A DNA stretch of 13,325 nt from an uncultured Dorea sp. (GCA_934295165.1 CAKRAT010000056.1:1-13325); one strand, 5' to 3'; positions 4,629 to 11,838 are shown, counted from the stretch's first letter. Notes: generated from the sequence alone by a model not told the origin. Made by a program: numbers and translations.

Positions 4629-5771
4629 ATGTCAGAAATTGCGTTGAGAAATGTCTGTAAGCAATTCGATTCAGAACATTACGGGGTAAAGGATTTTAAT
4701 CTGGACATTCATGATAAAGAGTTTGTGATTTTTGTCGGACCTTCCGGATGCGGAAAGTCAACGACATTGAGATTGATAGCAGGTCTTGAAGAGATTACAG
4801 ATGGTGAGTTATGGATAGATGGGCAACTCTGCAATTACCTGGAGCCGAAAGAACGGGATATGTCAATGGTATTTCAGAACTATGCATTATATCCGAATAT
4901 GACGGTTTACGGAAATATTGCCTACTCACTGAAGATCAGAAAGGTACCGAAACAAGAGATAGATAAACGTGTCAGACAGGTGGCGAAGATCCTGGAGATC
5001 GATTCCCTGTTAGACCGAAAACCCGTTGCGCTGTCAGGAGGACAGAAGCAGCGAGTCGCAATCGGAGCAGCGATCATCCGTCAGCCGAAAGCGTTCCTGA
5101 TGGACGAGCCGCTTTCCAATCTGGATGCAAAGCTGCGTGCGCAGATGCGTGTGGAACTTCAGAAATTACATAAAGAACTGGATACAACGATCATCTATGT
5201 AACACATGACCAGACAGAAGCAATGACACTGGGAACAAAAATCGTAGTTATGAAAGATGGACTGATCCAGCAGGTAGATACGCCACAGAACATTTACGAT
5301 AATCCGATTAATAAATTTGTGGCAGGATTTGTCGGTTCACCATCAATGAATTTTATCGCCTGTGATGTATATGCGGAACGGGAGAAGACGGCACTGATCT
5401 TTGCAACAACAGGGCCGGTAAAAAAGGTTTATCTGACCGGGCAGAATGCAGAAATCGTCCGTGAGAAATACAACGGCAAACGTGTAATCTTAGGAATCCG
5501 TCCGGAAGATATCTATGAGTATGAAGAAGCGGAAGCCGGAGGATTCGAGCAGAACAGCGTAGGCGTGGAAGAGACGGTTGTCACAAGAGAGATGCTTGGC
5601 GCAGAGGTTGTTCTGTATTTTGATGAACAGCACAGAACACACGCAGTCAGACTACAGCCATCCAACCAGACACAGGTTGGAGAAAAGGTAAAACTGTATT
5701 TCGATATGGACCGCGTGCATGTATTTGATATAGAGACAGAAGAAAATATTCTGTACAGGAAAGGGTGTTAA
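4629..5771 (+). CDS. ugpC: sn-Glycerol-3-phosphate/glycerophosphodiester ABC transporter, ATP-binding protein
   Basis: A 380-residue CUT1-type (MalK/MsmX/UgpC) ATPase that powers import from the cytoplasmic face. Visible motifs: Walker A GPSGCGKST (37-45), Q-loop Q83 in VFQNYALYP, signature LSGGQ (135-139), Walker B FLMDEP (156-161), D-loop SNLD (163-166), switch H193 in YVTHD. Residues from about 240 form the C-terminal TOBE/OB regulatory domain (GIRPEDIY, then the final beta-barrel). Length is normal for the family. AAAGGAGG (4614-4621) lies 7 nt before the ATG. Oddity: where relatives usually have V-A-x-G-R-A after the signature, this protein has VAIGAA, with Ala147 in place of Arg. It is the first gene of the operon; the next starts 2 nt after its stop. 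The ugp assignment rests on the UgpB and UgpQ neighbours, since such ATPases can serve several sugar importers. Confidence 0.9.
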   Translation: MSEIALRNVCKQFDSEHYGVKDFNLDIHDKEFVIFVGPSGCGKSTTLRLIAGLEEITDGELWIDGQLCNYLEPKERDMSMVFQNYALYPNMTVYGNIAYSLKIRKVPKQEIDKRVRQVAKILEIDSLLDRKPVALSGGQKQRVAIGAAIIRQPKAFLMDEPLSNLDAKLRAQMRVELQKLHKELDTTIIYVTHDQTEAMTLGTKIVVMKDGLIQQVDTPQNIYDNPINKFVAGFVGSPSMNFIACDVYAEREKTALIFATTGPVKKVYLTGQNAEIVREKYNGKRVILGIRPEDIYEYEEAEAGGFEQNSVGVEETVVTREMLGAEVVLYFDEQHRTHAVRLQPSNQTQVGEKVKLYFDMDRVHVFDIETEENILYRKGC

Positions 5772-5773
5772 GA

Positions 5774-6637
5774 ATGAAAAAGAGAAAGAAATTGCAGATC
5801 ACGCCGTATTTCTATCTGGTTCCCAGTCTTCTGATATTTGCCGTGTTTCTGTTCTATCCATTTGTGAAGACGGTTTACTTAAGCTTATTCATGACGAACA
5901 GAATGGGACAGGCGAAATTATTCGTAGGGCTTCAGAATTATCTGGATCTGCTGACTTCAGAGTCATTTAGAAATAGTTTGAAAGTGACACTTATATTTGT
6001 AGTAATCGTTGTATTTGGCGGAATGTTACTGGGACTCGTCGCAGCGGTTCTGTGTAACAAAGCATTTCCGGGAATCCGGGTATTCAGTACGGCTTATGCA
6101 CTTCCGATGGCAATCGCATCCAGTTCGGCAGCTATGATTTTTCAGATCATGCTTCATCCGGCAGTGGGAATCGTAAATAAGCTTCTGGGGCTGGATATCA
6201 ACTGGCTGAACGATCCTCACACAGCACTCTATTGTGTAGCGGTTCTGACAGCATGGCTGAACAGCGGAATCAACTTCCTGTATTTTTCAGCAGGACTTGG
6301 CAATATCGACGAGACGATCTACGAAAGAGCATCGGTAGACGGAGCAAGCGGCATACAGCAGTTCTTCAGCTTAACACTTCCGGGACTGTCACCGATCATG
6401 TTCTATACCGTGGTTGTCAATATCATCCAGGCATTCCAGTCGTTTGGACAGATCAAGATCCTGACAGAGGGCGGACCGAATGAATCGACAAATGTAATCG
6501 TATATTCTATTTATAGAGATGCATTTTTCAACTACAGATTCGGAAGCGCATCAGCACAGTCCGTGATTTTGTTCATCATCATTATGCTGGTAACTCTGGT
6601 GATGTTCCGTATTGAGAAGAAGGGAGTGAATTATTAA
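5774..6637 (+). CDS. ugpA: Glycerol-3-phosphate ABC transporter permease
   Basis: A 287-residue inner-membrane permease of the CUT1 (MalF-like) type. Hydrophobic segments are seen at about residues 12-37, 70-95, 105-127, 150-173, 205-225 and 260-280, six in all. The cytoplasmic EAA loop that docks on the ATPase is at 184-203 (YERASVDGASGIQQFFSLTLP). It forms the channel with UgpE. Start choice: ATG 5774, with AGGAAAGGG at 5757-5765 eight nt upstream, in preference to an in-frame GTG at 5765 that would overlap ugpC and sit inside its own ribosome binding site. The stop TAA shares one base with the ugpE start (TAATG), so the two permeases are translationally coupled. Confidence 0.9.
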   Translation: MKKRKKLQITPYFYLVPSLLIFAVFLFYPFVKTVYLSLFMTNRMGQAKLFVGLQNYLDLLTSESFRNSLKVTLIFVVIVVFGGMLLGLVAAVLCNKAFPGIRVFSTAYALPMAIASSSAAMIFQIMLHPAVGIVNKLLGLDINWLNDPHTALYCVAVLTAWLNSGINFLYFSAGLGNIDETIYERASVDGASGIQQFFSLTLPGLSPIMFYTVVVNIIQAFQSFGQIKILTEGGPNESTNVIVYSIYRDAFFNYRFGSASAQSVILFIIIMLVTLVMFRIEKKGVNY

Positions 6638-7554
6638 TGAGTCAGTCAGAAAGTATGGCAATTCCAATGGAAGGACGTCTTTCGAAGAGCGAACTTCTGG
6701 AATTGAAAAATAAAATGAATGCAAAGGCGCTTGCAAAGAGAAGAAGCCGTACAGCGTTCCGGCTTGTGGCAAATGTGGTATTTGCAGTATTGATCTTGCT
6801 TCCGCTTTTGTATGCAATAAGCATTGCATTTATGCCGTCGAATGAATTATTTACGACAGATTTGAATCTGTTCCCAAAACATCCGACATTACAGAATTTT
6901 AAAGATGCATTTACAACAGTACCGTTACTTAGATTTATCGTGAACTCGTTCATCATGGCGGGATGTATCACGATCGGACAGATCATTTCCTGTTCGCTGG
7001 CGGCATTTGCATTTTCATTCCTGGATTTTAAGGGAAAGGGATTGCTGTTCGCAGTTGTTATGGCAACGATGATGGTTCCGGGAGAGGCAACGATCATCTC
7101 CAATTACCTGACCGTTGGAAACTGGGGAATTCTTGATACCTATCCGGTACTGATCATTCCTTATCTGACATCCGCAATGGGAATCTTCTTATTCCGCCAG
7201 TTCTACATGACATTCCCGATGTCACTGTATGAATCTGCGAAGTTAGATGGATGCAGCAATTTAAGATTTATCGCTAAGATTCTGATCCCGCTGACAAAAT
7301 CAGCAATCGGGGCAATGGCAGTCTATACATTTATTAATGCATGGAACATGTATATGTGGCCGTTACTGGTTACAGGTTCCAATAACATGAGAACAGTACA
7401 AATCGGTATCAGTATGCTGGACAGTGTGGATTCACAGTCGATCACACTGATGATCGCGGGAGTGGTAATGATCATCATCCCTTCAATCTCAATCTTTATC
7501 ATCGGTCAGAAGCAGCTGATCAGAGGTATGTTCTCGGGAGCTGTTAAGGGTTAA
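6637..7554 (+). CDS. ugpE: Glycerol-3-phosphate ABC transporter permease
   Basis: A 305-residue MalG-like partner permease. After a polar, basic N-terminal arm of about 40 residues, longer than in classical UgpE, come membrane segments at about 43-65, 103-128, 135-155, 168-188, 222-242 and 270-290. The EAA loop is at 198-219 (YESAKLDGCSNLRFIAKILIPL). The ATG at 6637 overlaps the ugpA stop by one base and has AGGGAG at 6621-6626; in-frame ATGs at 6655 and 6667 would remove part of the arm but lack a ribosome binding site. The gene is followed by a 244-nt gap with hairpins before ugpB, unlike the tight spacing upstream. Confidence 0.9.
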   Translation: MSQSESMAIPMEGRLSKSELLELKNKMNAKALAKRRSRTAFRLVANVVFAVLILLPLLYAISIAFMPSNELFTTDLNLFPKHPTLQNFKDAFTTVPLLRFIVNSFIMAGCITIGQIISCSLAAFAFSFLDFKGKGLLFAVVMATMMVPGEATIISNYLTVGNWGILDTYPVLIIPYLTSAMGIFLFRQFYMTFPMSLYESAKLDGCSNLRFIAKILIPLTKSAIGAMAVYTFINAWNMYMWPLLVTGSNNMRTVQIGISMLDSVDSQSITLMIAGVVMIIIPSISIFIIGQKQLIRGMFSGAVKG

Positions 7555-7630
7555 AAAGTGAAAGATGACAGTTTACCAACAGTAGAAACGGGAAATACAA
7601 ATATTCACGATCCCGATTCTATATACAAAA

Positions 7631-7749
7631 GTATGCAGGAAAAGTTCTTCTGTATACAACATCTGTGTATACCACATACACGTACAATACCAGGATATCA
7701 GAGGTAACTGCAAAAATATAATCTGCAAACCCGCAGTTATCTTTGATAT
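7631..7749 (+). other. Two intercistronic hairpins between ugpE and ugpB
   Basis: Hairpin 1: 7631-7640 pairs with 7648-7657 (GTATGCAGGA with TCTTCTGTATAC-type arm, 10 bp with two G-U). Hairpin 2: 7695-7711 pairs with 7733-7749 over 17 bp without mismatch if two G-U pairs are allowed (ATATCAGAGGTAACTGC / GCAGTTATCTTTGATAT), with a 21-nt loop. No T-run follows either, so they are not simple terminators. In binding-protein operons such structures often protect a processed mRNA and let the binding protein be made in excess; that role is inferred. The remaining bases of the 7555-7798 gap hold no reading frame, only the ugpB ribosome binding site AGGAGG (7783-7788). Confidence 0.6.
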
Positions 7750-7798
7750 TACAAAATGACGAAAGAACAAAAAGAATTTCTCAGGAGGGAAAAGTATT

Positions 7799-9187
7799 AT
7801 GAAGAAAAAAGCAGTTTCAATATTGCTTGTGGCAGCGATGGCAGTCGGAATGCTGGCAGGATGTGGAAATGGAAAATCATCTGTAAGCCAGAATGGTTCT
7901 GACGGAAGTGCAGACAGTAATGAAAAAGTAGAAATGGCTGGTGCAAAAGACGTAGATGGAACAACGATCACATTCTGGCATTCCATGGGAGGCGTCAACG
8001 GACAGGCAATTGATGCGCTGGTAAAGAAGTTCAACGATGAGAACGAATATGGGATTAAAGTAGAATCCCAGTATCAGGGAGAATACGACGATTCCCTGAA
8101 TAAGTTAAAGAGTGCACAAATCGGTAACATGGGTGCGGACCTGGTGCAGGTATATGAGATCGGTACACGTTTTATGATTGAATCCGGATGGACCGTTCCG
8201 ATGCAGGAAATGATCGACGCAGATAATTATGATGTATCTCAGATCGAACCAAATCTTGCAGCATATTATACAATTGATGACAAATTATATTCTATGCCAT
8301 TTAACTCATCTACACCGATTATGTACTATAATAAAGATATGTTTGCCAAGGCGGGAATCACAGATATTCCGGACAGTCTGGAAGGAATTGACAAGATCGG
8401 CGAACAGTTAATGTCAAAAGGCGGAGCCGATGAAGTAATGTCACTTGGAATCTATGGATGGTTCTTCGAACAGTTCATCGGAAAACAGGGCCTTGACTAT
8501 GCCGATAATGGAAATGGTCGTGAAAAAGCAGCAACAGCAGTTGATTTTGATAAGAATGGTGCAGCTAAGAATATTCTGACCGAGTGGCAGAAGTTATATA
8601 AAGATGGATTTGCGCCAATCGTAGGAAAAGGCGGAGATGCCGGACTTGCAGATTTCTCCGCAGGCAAATCGGCAATCACACTTGGATCTACAGCATCTTT
8701 AAAACAGGTTCTCCAGGATGTAAATGGAAAATTCGAAGTTGGAACTGCATACTATCCAAAGGTAAAAGAAAGCGATGAAGGCGGCGTATCTATCGGTGGT
8801 GCATCTTTGTGGGCACTGAATAATAATGATCCGAAGAAACTCCGTGCAACGTGGGAATTTGTGAAATTCCTGATCTCTCCGGAATCACAGGCATACTGGA
8901 ATGCGCAGACAGGATACTTCCCGGTTACAACAAAAGCACAGGATGCGCAGACATTCAAAGACAATATTGCACAGTATCCACAGTTCCAGACTGCGATTGA
9001 TCAGCTTCATGATTCTTCACCGGAATACTGCGGAGCATTGTTAAGCGTATTCCCAGAGGCAAGAGCAACAGTAGAATCCGAAATTGAAAGTCTGTTAAAT
9101 GGAAAAGAAGATGTCGATACAGCCGTACAGAAAATGGCAGATTCCATTAACAAATCAATCGAAGACTACAATACAGTAAATAATTAA
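7799..9187 (+). CDS. ugpB: Glycerol-3-phosphate ABC transporter substrate-binding lipoprotein
   Basis: A 462-residue extracellular binding protein anchored as a lipoprotein: MKKK, a hydrophobic stretch and the lipobox LAGC with Cys22, then a Gly/Ser/Asn-rich tether. The mature part fits family-1 solute-binding proteins and is close in wording to E. coli UgpB: FWHSMGGVNGQAIDALVKKFNDEN near residue 60, a Y-Q-G-E-Y-D-D-S-L segment, and LVQVYEIGTRFMIESGW. It captures glycerol-3-phosphate or glycerophosphodiesters and delivers them to UgpAE. AGGAGG at 7783-7788 is 10 nt before the ATG. It is separated from ugpE by a hairpin-bearing gap and from ugpQ by only 16 nt. Length is slightly above the roughly 440 residues of the E. 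coli protein because of the tether. Confidence 0.92.
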   Translation: MKKKAVSILLVAAMAVGMLAGCGNGKSSVSQNGSDGSADSNEKVEMAGAKDVDGTTITFWHSMGGVNGQAIDALVKKFNDENEYGIKVESQYQGEYDDSLNKLKSAQIGNMGADLVQVYEIGTRFMIESGWTVPMQEMIDADNYDVSQIEPNLAAYYTIDDKLYSMPFNSSTPIMYYNKDMFAKAGITDIPDSLEGIDKIGEQLMSKGGADEVMSLGIYGWFFEQFIGKQGLDYADNGNGREKAATAVDFDKNGAAKNILTEWQKLYKDGFAPIVGKGGDAGLADFSAGKSAITLGSTASLKQVLQDVNGKFEVGTAYYPKVKESDEGGVSIGGASLWALNNNDPKKLRATWEFVKFLISPESQAYWNAQTGYFPVTTKAQDAQTFKDNIAQYPQFQTAIDQLHDSSPEYCGALLSVFPEARATVESEIESLLNGKEDVDTAVQKMADSINKSIEDYNTVNN

Positions 9188-9203
9188 AAAAGAGGCGTTA
9201 CAA

Positions 9204-9953
9204 TTGAGTATTACAAAAGTATTTGCGCACAGAGGTGCCAGCGGTTATGCTCCGGAGAATACACTGGAAGCATTTGCCCTGGCAATTGAGCAGGGGGCGG
9301 ACGGAATCGAGCTGGATGTGCAGTTATCCAGCGACGGGATTCCGGTTGTGATCCATGATGAGACAATTGACCGGGTGACGGAAAAGACCGGTTATGTCAA
9401 AGACTATACACTTCAGGAATTAAAAGAACTGACCGTATTAAAGGATAAATTTCCAGAATACGGGCAGTCGAAAATTCCGACCCTGAAAGAAGTGCTGGAA
9501 GCGGTAAAATCATCCGGCATTCAGGTAAATATAGAATTAAAGACGGGAATCTACTGGTATCCGGATATTGAGAAGAAGGCTGCAGAGATTGTGGAAGAGA
9601 CAGGGATGAAAGAAAAAATCATTTATTCTTCTTTCAATCACTATAGTATACAACGGATCAAAGAAATTGTACCGAATGCGGAGACGGCTTATCTGTACAG
9701 TGATGTGATTCTGAACGTGGAAGATTACGCGAAGAAGACCAACGTAGATGGTTTGCATCCGGCAGTATATCATGTGAAAATGGCGGATTTTCTGAAAGAA
9801 TATGTAAAAAGCGGCCTGGATGTACGAGTCTGGACTGTAAATGAAGAAGCGGATATGAGAGCACTGACGGAAGCAGGAGTAACTGCGGTAATTACCAATT
9901 ATCCGGATGTGGCCGTAAGGGTCCGAAAAGAAAGTGTTCTCTCTGGATATTGA
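9204..9953 (+). CDS. ugpQ: Glycerophosphodiester phosphodiesterase, cytosolic
   Basis: A 249-residue GDPD-family enzyme that hydrolyses glycerophosphodiesters to sn-glycerol-3-phosphate and an alcohol. Catalytic and metal-binding residues are in place: H9-R10-G11 and E18-N19-T20 (AHRGASGYAPENT), E36 and D38 (GIELDVQ), the second catalytic H51 (VVIHDET), and E111/K113 (NIELK); the TIM barrel closes with VRVWTVN and TNYPD. No signal peptide, so it acts inside the cell on what UgpBAEC imports. The start is TTG at 9204, nine residues before the HRG motif, with AGAGG at 9191-9195; no ATG fits. The gene starts 16 nt after ugpB. Its last 20 bases overlap, in another frame, the stump of a HAD phosphatase gene. 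Confidence 0.93.
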   Translation: MSITKVFAHRGASGYAPENTLEAFALAIEQGADGIELDVQLSSDGIPVVIHDETIDRVTEKTGYVKDYTLQELKELTVLKDKFPEYGQSKIPTLKEVLEAVKSSGIQVNIELKTGIYWYPDIEKKAAEIVEETGMKEKIIYSSFNHYSIQRIKEIVPNAETAYLYSDVILNVEDYAKKTNVDGLHPAVYHVKMADFLKEYVKSGLDVRVWTVNEEADMRALTEAGVTAVITNYPDVAVRVRKESVLSGY

Positions 9954-9996
9954 TGGGACGGTTTGCAGAGGAAATCAGCTGACGAAGTTACATTAG
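9934..9996 (+). pseudogene. Truncated HAD-superfamily phosphatase gene (5' stump)
   Basis: In the +1 frame relative to ugpQ, GTG 9934 opens a 20-codon frame ending at TAG 9994-9996. Its product, FSLDIDGTVCRGNQL followed by TKLH, contains a full HAD motif I (D-x-D-G-T) in the form seen at the very start of NagD / glycerol-1-phosphatase-type enzymes (LDIDGTV then G near residue 12). AAGGG (9918-9922) is a usable ribosome binding site. After GNQL the likeness stops and a terminator follows within 20 nt. I infer that a HAD phosphatase gene once overlapped ugpQ and was deleted, leaving its start because the sequence is held by the ugpQ end. Motif is seen directly; the history is inference. Confidence 0.55.
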
Positions 9997-10011
9997 AAGA
10001 ACTTTAAGAAT

Positions 10012-10071
10012 AAAAATACACAATATCGGAAAGAACGTATTGCATAACGTATCCGATATTGTGTATTTTTT
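10012..10071. terminator. Bidirectional terminator between the ugp operon and bioY
   Basis: AAAAATACACAATATCGGA (10012-10030) and its exact complement at 10052-10070 form a 19-bp stem with a 21-nt loop. The arms end in T-runs on both strands, so it serves the ugp operon on the plus strand and bioY on the minus strand. Confidence 0.93.
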
Positions 10072-10085
10072 AAAGTATGTAACTG

Positions 10086-10652
10086 TTACTGCAGATGACT
10101 CAGACGGCTGCGGAGTACAGGTCCGACGATGATCGCTATGATGATCTTCACTGCGTCGCCGGCAAGATAAGGAATAACTCCGACAGAAAGTGCTGCGACG
10201 AATGACATTTTTAACTGGATTGCAAGCCATTCTGTACCAAAGATATAAGTGATTGCCATACCGATGATCATTCCTACAACTGCGAGAATTCTGTTCTTCG
10301 GGAATTTATCAACGAACAGTCCTGCGATCAGGGCAAGGAAGATGAAACCAATCAGGTATCCGCCGGTAGGACCTGCAAGCTTACCTAATCCACCGGTGAA
10401 ACCGGAAAATACAGGAAGACCGACAAGTCCGAGTAATAGATATACGACATAACTGATGGTTGCATCTTTGAATCCAAGCACATAGATGCTGATCATAATC
10501 ACCAGGTTGGTAAGACTGATCGGCACCGGACTGACCGGGATTGGAATTGCCAGAGGTGCGAAGATACAGGTAATCGCAGTCATCAGGGCGATCAGGACAA
10601 GTTTGCGGGTAGAAAATTTACTTGTTGTTACGTTATTTGCTGTGTTGCTCAT
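10086..10652 (-). CDS. bioY: Biotin transporter substrate-binding subunit BioY
   Basis: A 188-residue integral membrane protein, the S component that binds biotin and works alone or with the ECF ATPases and EcfT. After a polar N-terminus come hydrophobic segments at about 17-35, 47-60, 66-82, 98-115, 122-140 and 160-180. Family motifs visible: PIPVSPVPISLTNL (37-50), GLVGLPVFSGFTGGLGKL (75-92) with GPTGGYLIGF (94-103), and GVIPYLAGDAVKI (158-170). The start is ATG 10652 rather than the in-frame ATG at 10715, because the promoter (10746-10718) places the transcript start near 10711. No ECF ATPase genes are in the window. Control by BirA is indicated by the operator over the -35 box. It converges with ugpQ and shares its terminator. 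Confidence 0.93.
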   Translation of the reverse strand: MSNTANNVTTSKFSTRKLVLIALMTAITCIFAPLAIPIPVSPVPISLTNLVIMISIYVLGFKDATISYVVYLLLGLVGLPVFSGFTGGLGKLAGPTGGYLIGFIFLALIAGLFVDKFPKNRILAVVGMIIGMAITYIFGTEWLAIQLKMSFVAALSVGVIPYLAGDAVKIIIAIIVGPVLRSRLSHLQ

Positions 10653-10663
10653 AATAGTAATTG

Positions 10664-10689
10664 TCTGCCGGGAGGCAGAACTCCTTTCC
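10664..10689 (-). promoter_or_regulatory. bioY ribosome binding site separated from the start by a hairpin
   Basis: On the minus strand the strong SD GGAAAGGAG (10689-10681) lies 28 nt before the bioY ATG, too far for normal use. Between them TCTGCC-TCCC-GGCAGA (10679-10664) forms a 6-bp, 4-nt-loop hairpin that starts one base after the SD. Folding would cut the effective distance to about 12 nt. The loop TCCC could instead pair with the SD's GGA tract. No other SD lies nearer the ATG. Confidence 0.5.
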
Positions 10690-10717
10690 TTCAGAATTAT
10701 ATCAAAAATATACAAGC

Positions 10718-10746
10718 AGTATAAAATGAAATGGCTGAATTGTCAA
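10718..10746 (-). promoter_or_regulatory. Sigma-A promoter of bioY
   Basis: On the minus strand TTGACA (10746-10741), a 17-nt spacer and TATACT (10723-10718). Expected transcript start near 10711, leaving a leader of about 59 nt. Confidence 0.85.
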
Positions 10747-10772
10747 CTGCATATTTGCAGAAGGTTAACAAT
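10739..10772. promoter_or_regulatory. BirA operator over the bioY promoter
   Basis: ATTGTCAACT (10739-10748) and GGTTAACAAT (10763-10772) are inverted half-sites (8 of 10 matching) with a 14-nt spacer. This agrees with the known BirA box of Gram-positive bacteria, TTGTTAACC and GGTTAACAA about 14-15 nt apart. One half-site covers the bioY -35 box, so biotinyl-5'-AMP-bound BirA would block RNA polymerase. The birA gene itself is not in the window. Confidence 0.8.
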
Positions 10773-10924
10773 AAGGTGTGATGAAGGAAAGATAAAGTTA
10801 ACATCGGCAAGCGGAAATAAAGTGTATAGTATTGTGTAAACATTAAAATAAATACATAAAAATCAGACAATTTAAAACAAGGAACAAAATAATGAAAAAT
10901 AAATAAAAATAATTGCAAAAAGTA

Positions 10925-10953
10925 TTGACAAAACAAAACGCGGATGGTATTAT
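10925..10953 (+). promoter_or_regulatory. Consensus promoter facing a gene-free region
   Basis: TTGACA (10925-10930), 17 nt, TATTAT (10948-10953). Transcript start expected near 10960. No gene of normal size follows for 900 nt. Confidence 0.75.
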
Positions 10954-10959
10954 GTAATC

Positions 10960-11055
10960 AATCCAAAGGAAATCCAAAATAAACAAAAAAGACTTCCTGA
11001 CGAGAAAGGGAATCTTGAAAATTCAATATCACATATCTTATAGGATGTATTTTTA
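10960..11055 (+). ncRNA. Possible small structured RNA
   Basis: Starting from the promoter just upstream, the first 95 nt contain a hairpin of AAGACTTCCT (10989-10998) with AGGGAATCTT (11007-11016), ten pairs with one mismatch and one G-U, and then a short stem around 11031-11046 followed by TTTTT (about 11048-11054), which may act as a weak terminator. No known RNA family is recognised. If the weak terminator is read through, the transcript could reach 11754. Confidence 0.3.
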
Positions 11056-11360
11056 TTATAAATTCTCAATTCATTTAAGAATCTAAAAATACAAAATATA
11101 GATATTAAATATTTGGTAAGGCATCGGATATTAGATATCGTAAAGTATATTGTAGAAAAGGAGAATGGATGAATAAAGATTATAGAATGATATCACGGGG
11201 ATATAAATCATAATCATAAATAAAGAGATAAGATGATAAATTTCAACTTATATTTTAAGTGATAAAAGAATGAAAGAAAAGTTTATCAAGGATGAAGAAA
11301 TATTTCATATGTCGGTGAGATATCGTTGATTGGAAATTTACGAAAAGGAGGCTTAATCCA

Positions 11361-11447
11361 ATGGACACAGTAGAATCATCGAATCAATATGTTAGTGGTA
11401 GTACAGTTAGAAAATCCCATAGAATAAGCCTTTATTATAATAGATAA
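11361..11447 (+). CDS. 28-residue peptide with a strong ribosome binding site, possible gene remnant
   Basis: AAAGGAGG (11344-11351) stands 9 nt before ATG 11361, the best ribosome binding site of the region; the frame ends at TAA 11445-11447. The peptide begins MDTVESSNQYVSGSTVRK and ends HRISLYYNR, with no hydrophobic segment. The N-Q-Y-V-x-G-S/N-T-V-R-K opening reminds me of the N-termini of FtsL-like cell-division proteins of Lachnospiraceae, which continue with a basic stretch and one membrane helix; that continuation is missing here. It may be the stump of such a gene, a leader peptide, or chance. I cannot assign a function. Confidence 0.3.
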   Translation: MDTVESSNQYVSGSTVRKSHRISLYYNR

Positions 11448-11716
11448 GAGGCCGGTAGAGGAGATTCAGATAAAAAATGAAACGGAGAAAATATAACCGG
11501 ACGAAAAAATAAAAAAGCTGTAAACATATTGAACAGATACCACATATTTAAAGATATTATTAAAATGTGTAAAGAAACATGAATAGTAGATTTGAATGAA
11601 CGTGCAGGAAGATGAGTAAAAGATCATCGGAAAGCATAAAAAGGCGACAGGGAAAAAAAGAAAAACATTCTCCGATTTGAAAATTAAATAATTGAATATG
11701 ATAAAATTGAATACAT

Positions 11717-11754
11717 AACAGCCATCATAAATAAAAAATATGATGGCTGTTTTT
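11717..11754 (+). terminator. Strong intrinsic terminator closing the gene-poor region
   Basis: AACAGCCATCATA (11717-11729) pairs perfectly with TATGATGGCTGTT (11739-11751), 13 bp with a 9-nt loop, followed by a T-run to 11754. The minus strand lacks a T-run. It must end a plus-strand transcript that begins inside the gene-poor region. Confidence 0.88.
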
Positions 11755-11809
11755 AGTGTAAATATTTGTAACTTTTGTAATATTTTTTTAACATATTTAA
11801 CTGGATATT

Positions 11810-11838
11810 TTGACAATAAACAGGTCATATGATAAACT
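11810..11838 (+). promoter_or_regulatory. Likely promoter of the TPR protein gene
   Basis: TTGACA (11810-11815), 17 nt, TAAACT (11833-11838). The -35 is perfect, the -10 matches 4 of 6. It lies between the terminator at 11717-11754 and the TTG start at 11899, which suits a monocistronic or first gene. Confidence 0.5.

Noticed and set aside
5765..5773. GTG start for ugpA
   Set aside because: It overlaps the end of ugpC and its own ribosome binding site; ATG 5774 has correct spacing.
6642..8034. 153-codon minus-strand frames opposite ugpE and ugpB
   Set aside because: They are shadows of membrane-protein and lipoprotein coding sequence; the plus-strand genes are unambiguous.
10653..10715. Longer BioY starting at ATG 10715
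   Set aside because: That ATG lies upstream of the predicted transcript start of the TTGACA/TATACT promoter, and the extra 21 residues are not BioY-like.
10775..10924. Riboswitch upstream of bioY
   Set aside because: The region lies upstream of the bioY promoter and cannot be in its leader; control is explained by the BirA operator.
11466..11828. 120-residue Phe/Ile-rich minus-strand frame
   Set aside because: Its composition is that of AT-rich DNA read in a T-rich strand, it runs through the stem of a strong terminator, and it lacks a ribosome binding site.
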